Source: Rhodospirillaceae bacterium
GTDB taxonomy: Bacteria; Pseudomonadota; Alphaproteobacteria; Bin65
Reading direction: 5' to 3'
Length of the DNA: 64,000 nucleotides
Assembly (NCBI GenBank): GCA_011523655.1
Contig: WTGH01000010.1
Location: 1 to 64,000, forward strand
This document shows positions 35,080 through 43,454 of this stretch, one piece after another (the first letter of the stretch is position 1; the number at the start of each line of letters is the position of its first letter). Made by a program: the position numbers and the translations under genes. Under the pieces are notes generated by a model that saw only the letters and a list, made by a program, of their open reading frames with translations, searched no databases and was not told where the DNA came from.

Positions 35080-36183
35080 TTACGGTTCGCCGCGTCCGCC
35101 CGGGTCTTCGAAGCGCCGGCGGAATACGGTCGGCAGGACGAGCACGACCAGGGCGATCCGGATGACGTGATGAGCGGCCACGAACGCCGCCTCGATGCCG
35201 AGGGCAAGCGCGATCAGGCTCATTTCCGCCAGCCCGCCCGGCGCGAGCGCCAGCACGAGCGCGGGGATCGACGCATCGACGAAGGCGGAGGCAGCCGCCG
35301 CCAGCAGGATGGTCAGCGAGATCATGATCGCGGTCGACCCGAGCGAATGGACGACCAGGCGCAGGACGCGGCGGATCGGGACGCCGGCGAAACGGGCGCC
35401 GAGGGTTGAGCCGACGACAACCTGCGCAATGGCGACCAGCGGGCCGGGCGGCGCGATGGTGCTGGCGCCCACCAGATGGAGCAGGGCGCTGACGATCATC
35501 GGGCCGGTCAGCGCCGCAGCGGGGATTTTCAGGGCCTTTGCGCCGAAATACCCGGCGACGCCGCCGGCCGTCAGGATGGCCGCTTCGTCCAGCGAAATGT
35601 CGCCGAAGGCAGCGCCGAGCGACGCCCGGCTGCCCTGATCGTACAGGCCGAGGGCGATGAAGCCGAAGGGCACGATCAACACCGTCACCAGCACGCGGGT
35701 GGCGTGGACCAGCGCGACCGAGAGATAGTCGCCGCGCATTTCCTGCGCGATCAGCACCATTTCGTTGAGGCCGCCGGGCGTGGAAGCGCAATATGCGGTG
35801 ACCGGGCCGTGCCCCAGGCGCCGGAAGTACCAGAAGAGCAGGCTGGTACTGAGTCCGACATAGGCAAGCAGGGCGATCACCGAGGCCCACCACTCGGGAA
35901 TTCGTGCCGCAACTTCCGGCGTGAACTGGGCGCCCAGCATGACGCCGATGATCGCGATCAGCGGCTGGCGCACCTTGTGGGAGGCGATCATCGGCACGCC
36001 GGCGATCGCGCCGACGGTCGTGAAGACGAGGGCGCCGATCATCCAGGCGAGCGGCAGGTTCGCCTGATCGAACAGCCAGCCGCCGGCCGCGCCGACGAGA
36101 AAGGTGATCGACAGGCGGAAGACCCAGGTGCGGCGCGGCAGGGCCGCCGCCGCGGCCGGGCCCTCCACGCTCCGGCCGGTCAC
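35080..36183 (-). CDS. AbrB family membrane protein (ammonia monooxygenase-like annotation)
   Basis: A 367-residue polytopic protein built of two similar halves, each with the repeated pattern seen in [24 protein letters not shown]-type and [21 protein letters not shown]-type segments (PGGL/AEM motif). This is the AbrB duplication family (PF05145), unrelated to the AbrB DNA-binding protein; several members are putative regulators or carriers. The GTG start at 36183 overlaps the NAD kinase stop (GTGA), so the two are translationally linked. It is tail-to-tail with the TRAP operon. Confidence 0.82.
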   Translation of the reverse strand: MTGRSVEGPAAAAALPRRTWVFRLSITFLVGAAGGWLFDQANLPLAWMIGALVFTTVGAIAGVPMIASHKVRQPLIAIIGVMLGAQFTPEVAARIPEWWASVIALLAYVGLSTSLLFWYFRRLGHGPVTAYCASTPGGLNEMVLIAQEMRGDYLSVALVHATRVLVTVLIVPFGFIALGLYDQGSRASLGAAFGDISLDEAAILTAGGVAGYFGAKALKIPAAALTGPMIVSALLHLVGASTIAPPGPLVAIAQVVVGSTLGARFAGVPIRRVLRLVVHSLGSTAIMISLTILLAAAASAFVDASIPALVLALAPGGLAEMSLIALALGIEAAFVAAHHVIRIALVVLVLPTVFRRRFEDPGGRGEP

Positions 36184-36947
36184 GGCAGGAACTGCTCGCG
36201 CAGGATGCGCTCTTCGAGATTGTGCTCCGGATCGAACAGCAGGGAGAGCGTCATGTCGGCGGCCTGCCGGACGGTCACCGTCGCCACGTCCCGGACTTCG
36301 GTCGAGTCGGCGACGGCGCTGACAGGGCGCTTTGCCGGTTCGAGAATTTCTACGGTTACGGTGGCCGTGTCCGGCAGCAACGCGCCGCGCCAGCGCCGCG
36401 GGCGGAAGGCGCTGATCGGTGTGAGCGCCAGGAGCCTGGCGCCGATCGGGACGATCGGTCCCTGCGCCGACAGGTTGTAGGCCGTGCTGCCGGCCGGCGT
36501 CGCGACCAGGGCGCCGTCGCATGCCAGTTCGGCCAGCCGCTCGACGCCGTCGATCAGGATACGCAGTTTCGCGGTCTGGTGCGTCTCGCGAAGCAATGAC
36601 ACGTCGTTGATCGCGACCGCTTCGACCGTTCGCCCTGCTACGGTCCGGGCCTGCATCAATAGCGGATGGATATCGACCCGCTGAGCCGCTTCCAGCCGTT
36701 CCGCCAGTCCCGCCGGCTCGAATTCGTTCATCAGAAAGCCGACGCTGCCCAGATTCATGCCGTAGACGGCGACGTCGCGGTCCAGCGTGGTGCGCAGGGT
36801 TTCGAGCATGAAGCCGTCTCCGCCGAGAACGACGAGACGGCGCGCTTCCGCCGCCGGAACGATCGGATAGCGCGCGGTCAGCCCGGCCAGCGCCGACTGC
36901 GCCTCGGGCGTGTCGGCGGCGACGATCGAGAAAGGCGAAACGGCCAT
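36180..36947 (-). CDS. nadK: NAD kinase
   Basis: Phosphorylates NAD to NADP; 255 residues. The motifs are [13 protein letters not shown] (GGDG at 42-45), [14 protein letters not shown], the NE/D-type [10 protein letters not shown], and the ATP/NAD-binding [24 protein letters not shown]. Complete and typical in length for alphaproteobacteria. It heads a small operon with the AbrB-like gene. Confidence 0.94.
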   Translation of the reverse strand: MAVSPFSIVAADTPEAQSALAGLTARYPIVPAAEARRLVVLGGDGFMLETLRTTLDRDVAVYGMNLGSVGFLMNEFEPAGLAERLEAAQRVDIHPLLMQARTVAGRTVEAVAINDVSLLRETHQTAKLRILIDGVERLAELACDGALVATPAGSTAYNLSAQGPIVPIGARLLALTPISAFRPRRWRGALLPDTATVTVEILEPAKRPVSAVADSTEVRDVATVTVRQAADMTLSLLFDPEHNLEERILREQFLP

Positions 36948-37088
36948 CGGCTATGCCTGTCGATTTCCGGCGGAACCGGAGTCCACGGGTGACTCCGGCC
37001 TTCGCGACAAGACATGGCCAAAATGCCCGCTGCCGTCAAACGGCGGTTCGCCTGCCCGGCGGCCGGCGCCGAGACGGAAGGAGCGGCC

Positions 37089-38588
37089 TCACCGCTCCCC
37101 GGCGGCGATTTTTTCCCGCTGCCGGCGCTGCCGGTTGGTGAGCGCGATGCCGATCATCGCCACGGCCATGACGGCGAGGAGGCCGGCCGAATAGGGGCGC
37201 TCGACGAAGATCGCCATGTCGCCGCCGGCCGTGCCGAGGGCCTGGCGCAGCCGCGCCTCGAAGATCGGCCCGAGCACGAGGCCGAGCACGATCGGCACGA
37301 TCGGGATGTTGTGGCGCTTCAGGATGTAGCCGATCAGGCCGAAGACCAGCGCCATCAGCGGATGGACGATGTTGTAGCTCGCCGTGTAGGTGCCGACCAG
37401 GGTCAGCGCCAGGATGATAACGCCGATGAACTTGGTGTTGACGCGCGACAGCGCCACGATCAGCCGGGTCGCGAACAGCAGGAAAATCAGGATCACGATG
37501 TTCATCGCCAGCAGGGAGAGATAGAGGCCGGAGATGAACTCGGGGCGCGTGGCGAACAACTCCGGCCCCGGGATCACATTGTGCACCATGAAAACCGACA
37601 GCATCATCGCGGTCAGCGCTTCGCCGGGAATGCCGAGCGCGAGCAGGGGCACCAGCGCGGCGGCCGGCACGGCGTTGTTGGCGGCCTCCGAGGCGATCAG
37701 CCCTTCCGGCGCGCCCTTGCCGAACAGGTCCGGCGTCTTCGAGGTCTTCTGCGCCAGCGTGTAGCTGAAGAACTGGGCGAGAAACTCGCCGACGCCGGGC
37801 AGGATGCCCATGAAGACGCCGAAGCCGGACGAGGAGAACAGGGTCTTGGGATAGCGGAAGGCTTCGGCAAGGCCTTGGAAGAAGCGGCCGGTCAGCCGCG
37901 GCGGCTCGCCGGACTGGTCGTCCTCGGTCAACAGGACGAAGGCCTGGGACATGGCGAACAGGCCGAGCACCACCGGGATCAGCGGCACGCCGCCCTGGAG
38001 CCAGACCTGGCCGAAGGTGAAACGCTGGGTGTTGAACGCGGTCTCCAGCCCGACGGTGGCGAGGAACAGGCCGAAGGCCAGCGTGATCGCCGCCGCCAGC
38101 ACCCGGCCGCGGTGCGCGACCACGACGAGCACCATCGCCATCAGCGCCGCCATGGCGAATTCCGCCGAACCGAAATTCGAGGCGATGTCCGCGAGCGGCT
38201 GCGCCATCGCGATCAGCACGACCACGCTGACGATGCCGCCGACGAAGCTGGAACTGTAGGCAAGCGACAGGGCGCGGCGCGCCTGGCCGGCGAGCGTCAT
38301 CGGATAGCCGTCGTAGGTCGTCAGCACGTTGACCGGCGTGCCCGGCGTGTTGATCAGGATCGCCGGGATCGCGCCGCCGTACCAGGCGCCGGAATAGATG
38401 CCGAGCAGCAGGGTGAGCGCGGTCAGCGGATCCATCGCGTAGGTCGCCGGAAGCAGGACGGCGATGGCGACCGCCGGCCCCAGGCCCGGTATCGCGCCGA
38501 TGATGACACCGCTGATCGCCCCGGCGAAGAGCGCGATCAGGACGTGCCACTGGCCGAGCTGGCTCAGTCCGGCGAGGATCGCGTCCAT
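37089..38588 (-). CDS. tctA: Tripartite tricarboxylate transporter large permease
   Basis: A 499-residue membrane protein with about twelve helices. The signature AISGVIIGAIPGLGPAVAIAVLLPATYAMDP near the N-terminus and the second copy FMGILPGVGEFLAQFFSYTLAQKTSK identify TctA. IPAILINTPGTPVNVLTTYDGYPM is also conserved. ATG 38588 fits the family start. It follows tctB by 17 bases on the minus strand. The partner receptor gene tctC lies 11 kb upstream, beyond the integrated element. Confidence 0.95.
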   Translation of the reverse strand: MDAILAGLSQLGQWHVLIALFAGAISGVIIGAIPGLGPAVAIAVLLPATYAMDPLTALTLLLGIYSGAWYGGAIPAILINTPGTPVNVLTTYDGYPMTLAGQARRALSLAYSSSFVGGIVSVVVLIAMAQPLADIASNFGSAEFAMAALMAMVLVVVAHRGRVLAAAITLAFGLFLATVGLETAFNTQRFTFGQVWLQGGVPLIPVVLGLFAMSQAFVLLTEDDQSGEPPRLTGRFFQGLAEAFRYPKTLFSSSGFGVFMGILPGVGEFLAQFFSYTLAQKTSKTPDLFGKGAPEGLIASEAANNAVPAAALVPLLALGIPGEALTAMMLSVFMVHNVIPGPELFATRPEFISGLYLSLLAMNIVILIFLLFATRLIVALSRVNTKFIGVIILALTLVGTYTASYNIVHPLMALVFGLIGYILKRHNIPIVPIVLGLVLGPIFEARLRQALGTAGGDMAIFVERPYSAGLLAVMAVAMIGIALTNRQRRQREKIAAGER

Positions 38589-38605
38589 GGCCCGCCCGGT
38601 CCCGG

Positions 38606-39160
38606 CTAGAAATACCGCTGGAGAAACACGGCGACGCTCTTGGGCAGCAGGTCGTACAGGTCGGCCGGCGGCACCCAGATTTCGAGGCCGAGACGGAACA
38701 GCAGCACCATCGCCAGCGTCGCGCCCAGCGCCGCCAGCAGCCATTTCGGCTGCCGCAGTCCGACGCGCAATCCGAGGCAGGCGACGAACAGGAAGGTCGA
38801 GAGCCCATAACCGATCAGTCCGAGCAGGACGATATAGGCGACGTACCAGGCGAAGAATTCGGCCGACTTGAGCCAAATCCAAATCTCGCCTGCCAGCGCG
38901 GGGCCGCTTGTCTTTGCCCTCGCAAATTCCCCGTCTCTCCAAAGCTTTACTACGAAAAGCAGAGATACCGCGGTAAGCAGGCCGAGGGTCAGCAGCGGCA
39001 TCAGCCAGGGCTGGGTGAACCAGCCCTCGTCGCCCGGCGAGGTGCCTGTCTGGAGTGGCATCAGCGCGAGCCCGCCGGCGCCGAAGACGAAGAAGAACAG
39101 GGCCACGACCGTCCGGCCGGGCACGCCTTCCTGCGCGGTGTCTTCGTCAAACGCGGACAT
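38606..39160 (-). CDS. tctB: Tripartite tricarboxylate transporter small permease
   Basis: A 184-residue protein with four helices (VVALFFFVFGAGGLALM, PLLTLGLLTAVSLLFVV, AWYVAYIVLLGLIGYGLSTFLFVACLGL and LLAALGATLAMVLLFRLGL), the TctB layout. Directly before the ATG lies a run of GATCGAGCCCCC tandem repeats in place of a ribosome-binding site. The upstream frame stays open through the repeats (IEPPIEPPFEP), so initiation could also be further upstream. Confidence 0.88.
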   Translation of the reverse strand: MSAFDEDTAQEGVPGRTVVALFFFVFGAGGLALMPLQTGTSPGDEGWFTQPWLMPLLTLGLLTAVSLLFVVKLWRDGEFARAKTSGPALAGEIWIWLKSAEFFAWYVAYIVLLGLIGYGLSTFLFVACLGLRVGLRQPKWLLAALGATLAMVLLFRLGLEIWVPPADLYDLLPKSVAVFLQRYF

Positions 39161-39208
39161 GGGCTCGAACGGGGGCTCGATCGGGGGCTCGATCGGGGCT
39201 CGATCGGG
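39161..39208. repeat. Tandem 12 bp repeat abutting the tctB start codon
   Basis: About four copies of GGGGGCTCGATC (+ strand), the first diverged (GGGCTCGAAC) and the last shortened by one base. They end exactly at the tctB start codon. Copy-number slippage would change the spacing of any upstream signal, and frame shifts would arise from the 11 bp variant copy. Confidence 0.75.
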
Positions 39209-39230
39209 AAAGTCGCCGGCGCTCCGGTTT

Positions 39231-39350
39231 CCCCCTTCCCTTGGGGGAGGGGGTCAGGGGGAGGGGTCTGCCGCGATCCGCTTCAATTCCGAAAGCGGCC
39301 GTGAGCGCGCCGGCAAGCAACTCCTCCGCTAACCCCTCCCCCAAGGGGAG
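39231..39350. repeat. Dispersed palindromic repeat, copy 2, interrupted by the integrated element
   Basis: Left arm CCCCCTTCCCTTGGGGGAGG (39231-39250) extended by GGGTCAGGGGGAGGGG, and right arm CTAACCCCTCCCCCAAGGGG (from 39329). The right arm is cut after CCAAGGGGAG at 39350. The missing GGGGG appears at 49452-49455, on the far side of the element, as expected if the repeat was the insertion target. Compare the intact copy at 26053-26174. Confidence 0.75.
39340..39350 (+). other. Left attachment core (attL)
   Basis: CCCAAGGGGAG, identical to 49441-49451. To its left the host palindromic repeat continues; to its right the sequence changes to element DNA with lower GC. The direct repeat of 11 bp is short, but the continuity of the host repeat across the two copies supports it. 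Confidence 0.6.
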
Positions 39351-39401
39351 CCGTTTGGCATAGACAGGGCTTGACACACCTAGTCACCCCTTCCCTAACC
39401 T

Positions 39402-39419
39402 ATTGAAATTAATTGCAAT
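39402..39419 (+). repeat. 18 bp repeat, copy A
   Basis: ATTGAAATTAATTGCAAT, 88 bases upstream of the integrase start and 51 bases inside the left end. Related copies lie at 41317-41334 (inverted) and 41388-41405 (direct). Candidate integrase arm site or regulator operator. Confidence 0.5.
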
Positions 39420-39427
39420 CCTATGTC

Positions 39428-39457
39428 TTGCCATGACAGGGCAGGACACTATATGAT
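39428..39457 (+). promoter_or_regulatory. Putative integrase promoter
   Basis: TTGCCA (39428-39433), an 18-base spacer and TATGAT (39452-39457), 32 bases before the integrase ATG. The integrase also has AAAGG 7 bases upstream of its start. Confidence 0.55.
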
Positions 39458-39489
39458 ATGCGTAAAGTGGTAAACAGAAAGGTACTGAT

Positions 39490-40641
39490 ATGAAGCGTCC
39501 AAAGACACTCACAGCCGCCTTTGTTCGCAACGTGAAAGCGCGGGGCAGGTTCGGAGACGGGCGGGGCGGGCACGGCCTGTCCCTGCTAGTACAGAAAACG
39601 AAATCCGACCGCTGGTCTAAGACTTGGAGCCAAAGGCTTCGCATTGGCGGCAAAAAACCTGTCAGCATCGGCCTTGGCTCTTATCCTGCCGTCACCCTGT
39701 CCGAAGCGCGGGACCGCGCCCTTCGGAATGCGCGGGCCGTTCAAGAGGGGCGCGACCCCCGCGGGCCGGGTGTGCCGTCATTCCATGAAGCCGCCGCCCG
39801 GACAATCGACCTTCAATCACAAGCATGGACCGGAAACAAGACGGAAGCCCTTTGGCGGAATACTCTGGCGACCTATGCCGCCCCGATTGCCGAGCGCCGG
39901 ATTGACACGATACAAGTTGCGGACGTGTTGACGGTGATTTTGCCGATTTGGCATGACAAGCCGGAACTGGCGCGCAAATTCCGGCAGATGCTTTCCGCGG
40001 TGTTCAAGTACAGCATTGCGCACGGATGGCGGCAGGATGATCCAGCCCATGCTGTAGGGGCCATTCTGCCGAAACAGAACGGCAAGACGGTTAAGCATCG
40101 GGAAGCCGTACCGCACGCCAAGGCGGCGGACGCACTCGCCAAGGTCCGGGGAGTTACCGCCGTTGCTACCGCGAAATTGGCGTTGGAATGGATCATGTTG
40201 ACGGCTTGCCGGTCGGGTGAGGCACGCGGCGCGACGTGGGATGAAATAGACCTAGAAGCGGGTGTTTGGGTTGTGCCTGCCGAGCGCATGAAGGGCGGCA
40301 AGGAATGGCGTGTTCCTCTGTCTGCCGCGGCCCTAGACGTGTTAGAGCGGGCGGCGGCACACCGGGACGCTTCCGGCCTGATTTTCCCCTCTGTCCGCGG
40401 GCGGGTTATGACGGACAAGGTTTTGTCCGGCTTGCTCAAAGACGCCAAGGTTGCCGCGACGGTACACGGCTTTCGTACCAGCTTCCGCACATGGGCCGGC
40501 GACACTGGCGAGGAAAGGGAACTGGCGGAACTGTCCCTCGCACACTGCATCGGCAATTCCGTTGAGCAAGCCTACGCCCGCACAGACTTGTTGGAGCGTC
40601 GCCGCGGCCTTATGGAGCGTTGGGCCGGATACATCTGTTAG
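39490..40641 (+). CDS. int: Tyrosine integrase (P4-type with arm-binding domain)
   Basis: Site-specific recombinase of 383 residues. The N-terminal 90 residues form the arm-DNA-binding domain (LSLLVQKTKSDRWSKTWSQRLRIGGKKPVSIGLGSYPAVTLSEARDRA). The catalytic set is Arg in ACRSGEARGATW, HGFR in VHGFRTSFRTWAGD, His in SLAHCIGNSVEQ and the nucleophile Tyr in AYARTD. It lies at the left end reading inwards. Related integrases usually target tRNA genes; here no tRNA is seen and the target appears to be an intergenic palindromic repeat. A strong terminator follows the gene. Confidence 0.94.
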   Translation: MKRPKTLTAAFVRNVKARGRFGDGRGGHGLSLLVQKTKSDRWSKTWSQRLRIGGKKPVSIGLGSYPAVTLSEARDRALRNARAVQEGRDPRGPGVPSFHEAAARTIDLQSQAWTGNKTEALWRNTLATYAAPIAERRIDTIQVADVLTVILPIWHDKPELARKFRQMLSAVFKYSIAHGWRQDDPAHAVGAILPKQNGKTVKHREAVPHAKAADALAKVRGVTAVATAKLALEWIMLTACRSGEARGATWDEIDLEAGVWVVPAERMKGGKEWRVPLSAAALDVLERAAAHRDASGLIFPSVRGRVMTDKVLSGLLKDAKVAATVHGFRTSFRTWAGDTGEERELAELSLAHCIGNSVEQAYARTDLLERRRGLMERWAGYIC

Positions 40642-40678
40642 AGCCGCCTAGAAGCCCGTACAGGGCCAGGAAGGCACA

Positions 40679-40705
40679 GGGCCGGGGAAACACCCCGGCC
40701 CTTTT
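40679..40705 (+). terminator. Rho-independent terminator after the integrase
   Basis: Perfect 9 bp stem GGGCCGGGG (40679-40687) with CCCCGGCCC (40693-40701), loop AAACA, then TTTT. It separates integrase transcription from the alpA promoter. Confidence 0.9.
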
Positions 40706-40781
40706 CTTTGGCTGGCAGCGGCCCTTAAACGGCGCTCTAGGGTGTGACTATCTGTCCAGTGTTGAAGGCCGATGCTAGGAA

Positions 40782-40811
40782 TTGACAGGAAAGGAAAACA
40801 ATCCTTATTAT
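40782..40811 (+). promoter_or_regulatory. Strong sigma-70-like promoter for alpA
   Basis: TTGACA (40782-40787), 18-base spacer, TATTAT (40806-40811), located 34 bases before the AlpA-like start. It is the best consensus match in the element and probably drives the early or regulatory transcript. Confidence 0.75.
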
Positions 40812-40845
40812 CGACAAACACAAAAGAAAGGCCCATCCGGTGCTT

Positions 40846-41007
40846 ATGAGGATCAAAGAGATTGGCGAAATGCTAGGGGTTTCGTCCCGCACCGTACACC
40901 GCTGGTACAAAGAGGGGAATTTCCCCCCGCCCATTCGTTTGTCAAAGAACTGCGTTGCTTGGAAGCGCGAGATTGTTGAGGCATGGATTTCGGAACGGCA
41001 ATCCTAG
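40846..41007 (+). CDS. alpA: AlpA-like excisionase/regulator
   Basis: A 53-residue MerR/AlpA-type helix-turn-helix protein: MRIKEIGEMLGVSSRTVHRW, then YKEGNFPPPIRL and WKREIVEAWISER. AlpA proteins act as excisionases or activators of the integrase in P4 and PICI-type satellites. An in-frame GTG at 40840 could be the true start. It is preceded by a strong promoter and followed by 468 bases without a convincing gene. Confidence 0.85.
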   Translation: MRIKEIGEMLGVSSRTVHRWYKEGNFPPPIRLSKNCVAWKREIVEAWISERQS

Positions 41008-41475
41008 CCTTCAAGGTCCGCGCGGGGAGTATCCACCGGCGCGCGGGAAACAATAACGGCCTACCGGGGGATGTAACAAAGGCCGAAACCTAGACCAAGC
41101 CGCCCAAAGAGAAAGCGTCGGCGAAAGCGGCAATCAGGGCGGGCGGTGTGCAGACAGGGCGTTACCGCGGGGCGTTACCGCGTAAGGAACTGCAAGGGAT
41201 GGAGCTACGCTGCTGCCATTCCCGCCGTAGCGACGGAATACGTTGCCCGGTGCTGGTCTGTCCCTGTAACCGGGGATAGACCAATTGCGCCTTTGCTCTG
41301 GAATACACCCCCGAGCATTGCAATCAATTGCAATTATCGAACCTTGTAGAACCGGCCCGAAGGGCTACACTGGAACATCCCTCCGGTATTGAAATTGATT
41401 GCAATGCGAGGGGGAAGGGTAGAGTAGAGATAGATTAGGGAATAGTCCCATAACCCTAGACAGGGAGTAGAGAAG
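41008..41475. other. Regulatory spacer in the element
   Basis: No gene supported. It contains a tandem GGCGTTACCGCG/GGGCGTTACCGCG pair (41158-41181) and two facing copies of the 18 bp ATTGCAAT-type repeat (41317-41334 and 41388-41405) that enclose 53 bases. The right half is purine-rich up to the ribosome-binding site of the next gene. Control of the structural operon probably lies here. Confidence 0.45.
41317..41405. repeat. Inverted pair of the 18 bp repeat, copies B and C
   Basis: ATTGCAATCAATTGCAAT (41317-41334) faces ATTGAAATTGATTGCAAT (41388-41405); one is the reverse complement of the other with a single mismatch. With copy A at 39402 they make three sites in the first 2.1 kb of the element. 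Confidence 0.6.
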
Positions 41476-41712
41476 ATGAGCACCGAGAACGTCGCTGCAT
41501 TCCGAAAAGAGATTTCGGAAATTGCGGATCGCATCTGTCAGCTTGAGACCGATGAAATCTATGGGTTGAAGCTAGGCGAGATCGAGGAAGATTATCGCCC
41601 CATAGTCGAAGGCTTGGAGCTTGCCGTCATCAAGGCACTGTCCGATGCCAGACTGTCCCTCTCGGCTATCGAAGACTTGTTCAAGCCCATGATCGAACAG
41701 ACCGGCGGCTAA
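41476..41712 (+). CDS. Small acidic helical protein of unknown function
   Basis: A 78-residue, largely helical, acidic protein (RKEISEIADRICQLETDEIYGLKLGEIEEDY, then AVIKALSDARLSLSAIEDLFKPMIEQ) with heptad-like spacing that could form a coiled coil. GGGAG lies about 9 bases upstream. I do not recognise a family. It occupies the place where a small terminase would be expected, between alpA and terL, but no DNA-binding motif is visible; an anti-repressor or TerS-like role is speculation. Confidence 0.6.
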   Translation: MSTENVAAFRKEISEIADRICQLETDEIYGLKLGEIEEDYRPIVEGLELAVIKALSDARLSLSAIEDLFKPMIEQTGG

Positions 41713-41737
41713 CCCAAAAAGAAAGCGGCCCATCCCT

Positions 41738-41819
41738 GCGTCCGGGAAAAGAGAGGAAAACCGGACGCGGGGACAGGCCAGTGCGTGTGCAAACGTGCAG
41801 ACACGGGGAGACTGCACAC
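41738..41819 (+). other. Two consecutive inverted repeats before terL
   Basis: GCGTCCGG (41738-41745) pairs with CCGGACGC (41761-41768), and GTGTGCA (41785-41791) pairs with TGCACAC (41813-41819). Neither has a T-run, so they are not simple terminators. Their position just upstream of terminase is where packaging sites or structured leaders are often found. Confidence 0.4.
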
Positions 41820-41896
41820 CGCCAATATGCCACCCTCCCGCAATATGTGTCAAATACATATTTCCCGCCCGCATGGCCTAGACATGCGTTCAGTGC

Positions 41897-42001
41897 ATGG
41901 CTTGGGACCCTGCCGCGCCAGATTTTGAACTAGCAGGGACCGGCGGGGGAACCCTGCTATGTAAATTTGCGCTTATCTGGACGGTCGGGAAAAGGGCTTG
42001 A
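41897..42001 (+). CDS. Short frame overlapping the start of terL
   Basis: A 34-codon frame beginning MAWDPAAPDFELAGTGGGTL and ending at TGA 42001, overlapping the terL frame by 35 bases in another phase. The WDPAAPD opening resembles the first residues of some phage terminases. It may be the lost or frameshifted N-terminus of TerL (the GGGAAAAGGG tract at 41988-41997 is a likely slip site) or a short leader peptide. Confidence 0.3.
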   Translation: MAWDPAAPDFELAGTGGGTLLCKFALIWTVGKRA

Positions 42002-43454
42002 AACTGGCGAGCCATGCGTCTATTGCATGGATATGGCGTTGCTGTTCAAATTCCAGAAAGATTTTCTGGCGGGTTGTTTGGACCCTGAAATTGACACTGC
42101 CGCCCTTAGCGTACCGCGGGGAAACGGCAAGTCATGGCTGGCCGGACACCTTGTTTCCCGGATACTCAACCCAAGTGACAAGCTATTTGCACCGGGAACC
42201 GAAAGCGTTTTGTTTTCAGGCTCTATTGAACAATGCCGGATCGTATTTCGGTTTGCCCGGAAAAGATTGGAGCCTTTGGGGGGATATAGGTTTGTAGACA
42301 GCGCAACCCGCGTTGCAATTACTCACAAGGCGACCGGGACCAGATTGCGGGTAATCGGAAGCAACGCAAAGACAAGTTTCGGATTAGTGGATACCCCGTT
42401 TGCGATTTGCGACGAACCGGGAGCATGGGAAACGAACGGCGGAACCTTGCTCTATGACGCTATCGCAACCGCACAGGGCAAACCGGGAAGCCCATTGAAG
42501 GCCGTATTTATCGGGACACTTGCCCCCGCAAAAGGCGGCTGGTGGCATACCATGATAGAAACCGGAACGCACGGTTCAACCTATGTCCAATCTTTGCAGG
42601 GCGATAGAGACAAGTGGGACCAGTGGGAGGAAATACAACGCTGCAACCCCTTGTCCGCAATAGACGAAAATTTCAAAAGGAAACTACTTGAGGAACGCGA
42701 CGCGGCCCTAGCGGATAGCCGATTGAAGGCAAGGTTTTTTTCGTACCGTCTCAACATCCCATCGGCAGACGAAAGCGAATTGCTATTGACTGTAGACGAT
42801 TGGCAAAAGGTATCTGCAAGGCCCATAGAAGGCCGTACAGGGCGGCCAATCGTGGGATTGGACCTTGGGGCGCATAGAGCATGGAGCGCGGCCCTGGCGA
42901 TATGGCCGAACGGCAGGACGGAAGCTATTGCCGTTGCTCCCGGTATCCCCGACATACGGGAACAGGAAAAGCGGGACCGCGTGCCGGAAGGCATGTATCA
43001 GAAATTAGTCGATAAAGGGTTATTGCAATTGGCTGCAAATTTGCGCGTGCCTCCCCCGTCATTGCTAATTAACTGGGTACGCGAAAAATGGGGCGTTCCC
43101 CATGCGGTTGTTTGCGACAGGTTTCGGCTTGCGGAATTACGGGATTGCTCTTTGCCTTGTGAGTTAATCTCCCGCGTTGCGCGCTGGTCCGATGCAAGTT
43201 TTGATATTCGGGCGTTGCGGAAAATTGCAAAAGACGGTCCCTTGTCCGTCACAGAGGAAAGCCGGCCCTTGATCCTTGCCAGTCTGTCCGCGGCCCTAGT
43301 GGAAAACGACAAACAAGGATCAATGCGGCTTATCAAACGGGGAACCGAAAACGCGGCCCGCGATGACGTTGCAGCGGCCTTCACACTGGCGGCGGGGGAA
43401 TTTGAAAGGCGGCGGGCAAGGCCGGCAATCGGCACATACGGCGGTCTGGTCTAA
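41967..43454 (+). CDS. terL: Phage terminase large subunit
   Basis: DNA-packaging motor, 495 residues from a TTG start. The ATPase half has Walker A VPRGNGKSWLAG (about residues 48-59), a Walker B region FAICDEPGAW, and a coupling segment VFIGTLAP. The nuclease half begins near residue 295 with VGLDLGAHRAWSAALA, followed by HAVVCDRFRLAEL and NAARDDVAAAF, the acidic metal-binding positions. The start is uncertain: ATG 42027 or 42033 are alternatives, and an upstream frame at 41897 may hold displaced N-terminal codons. Its stop overlaps the HNH start (TAATG). Confidence 0.9.
   Translation: MRLSGRSGKGLETGEPCVYCMDMALLFKFQKDFLAGCLDPEIDTAALSVPRGNGKSWLAGHLVSRILNPSDKLFAPGTESVLFSGSIEQCRIVFRFARKRLEPLGGYRFVDSATRVAITHKATGTRLRVIGSNAKTSFGLVDTPFAICDEPGAWETNGGTLLYDAIATAQGKPGSPLKAVFIGTLAPAKGGWWHTMIETGTHGSTYVQSLQGDRDKWDQWEEIQRCNPLSAIDENFKRKLLEERDAALADSRLKARFFSYRLNIPSADESELLLTVDDWQKVSARPIEGRTGRPIVGLDLGAHRAWSAALAIWPNGRTEAIAVAPGIPDIREQEKRDRVPEGMYQKLVDKGLLQLAANLRVPPPSLLINWVREKWGVPHAVVCDRFRLAELRDCSLPCELISRVARWSDASFDIRALRKIAKDGPLSVTEESRPLILASLSAALVENDKQGSMRLIKRGTENAARDDVAAAFTLAAGEFERRRARPAIGTYGGLV

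Noticed and set aside
32661-35207. An 848-codon minus-strand frame opposite the second TRAP operon
   Set aside because: Low-complexity Gln/Asp/Arg-rich translation typical of the antisense of high-GC membrane protein genes; no domain or start signal.
39161-39208. CRISPR array
   Set aside because: The units are contiguous 12 bp repeats without spacers, and no cas gene is present.
41146-41349. A 67-codon frame after the AlpA-like gene
   Set aside because: No ribosome-binding site, odd composition, and it covers the inverted 18 bp repeats; more likely regulatory DNA.
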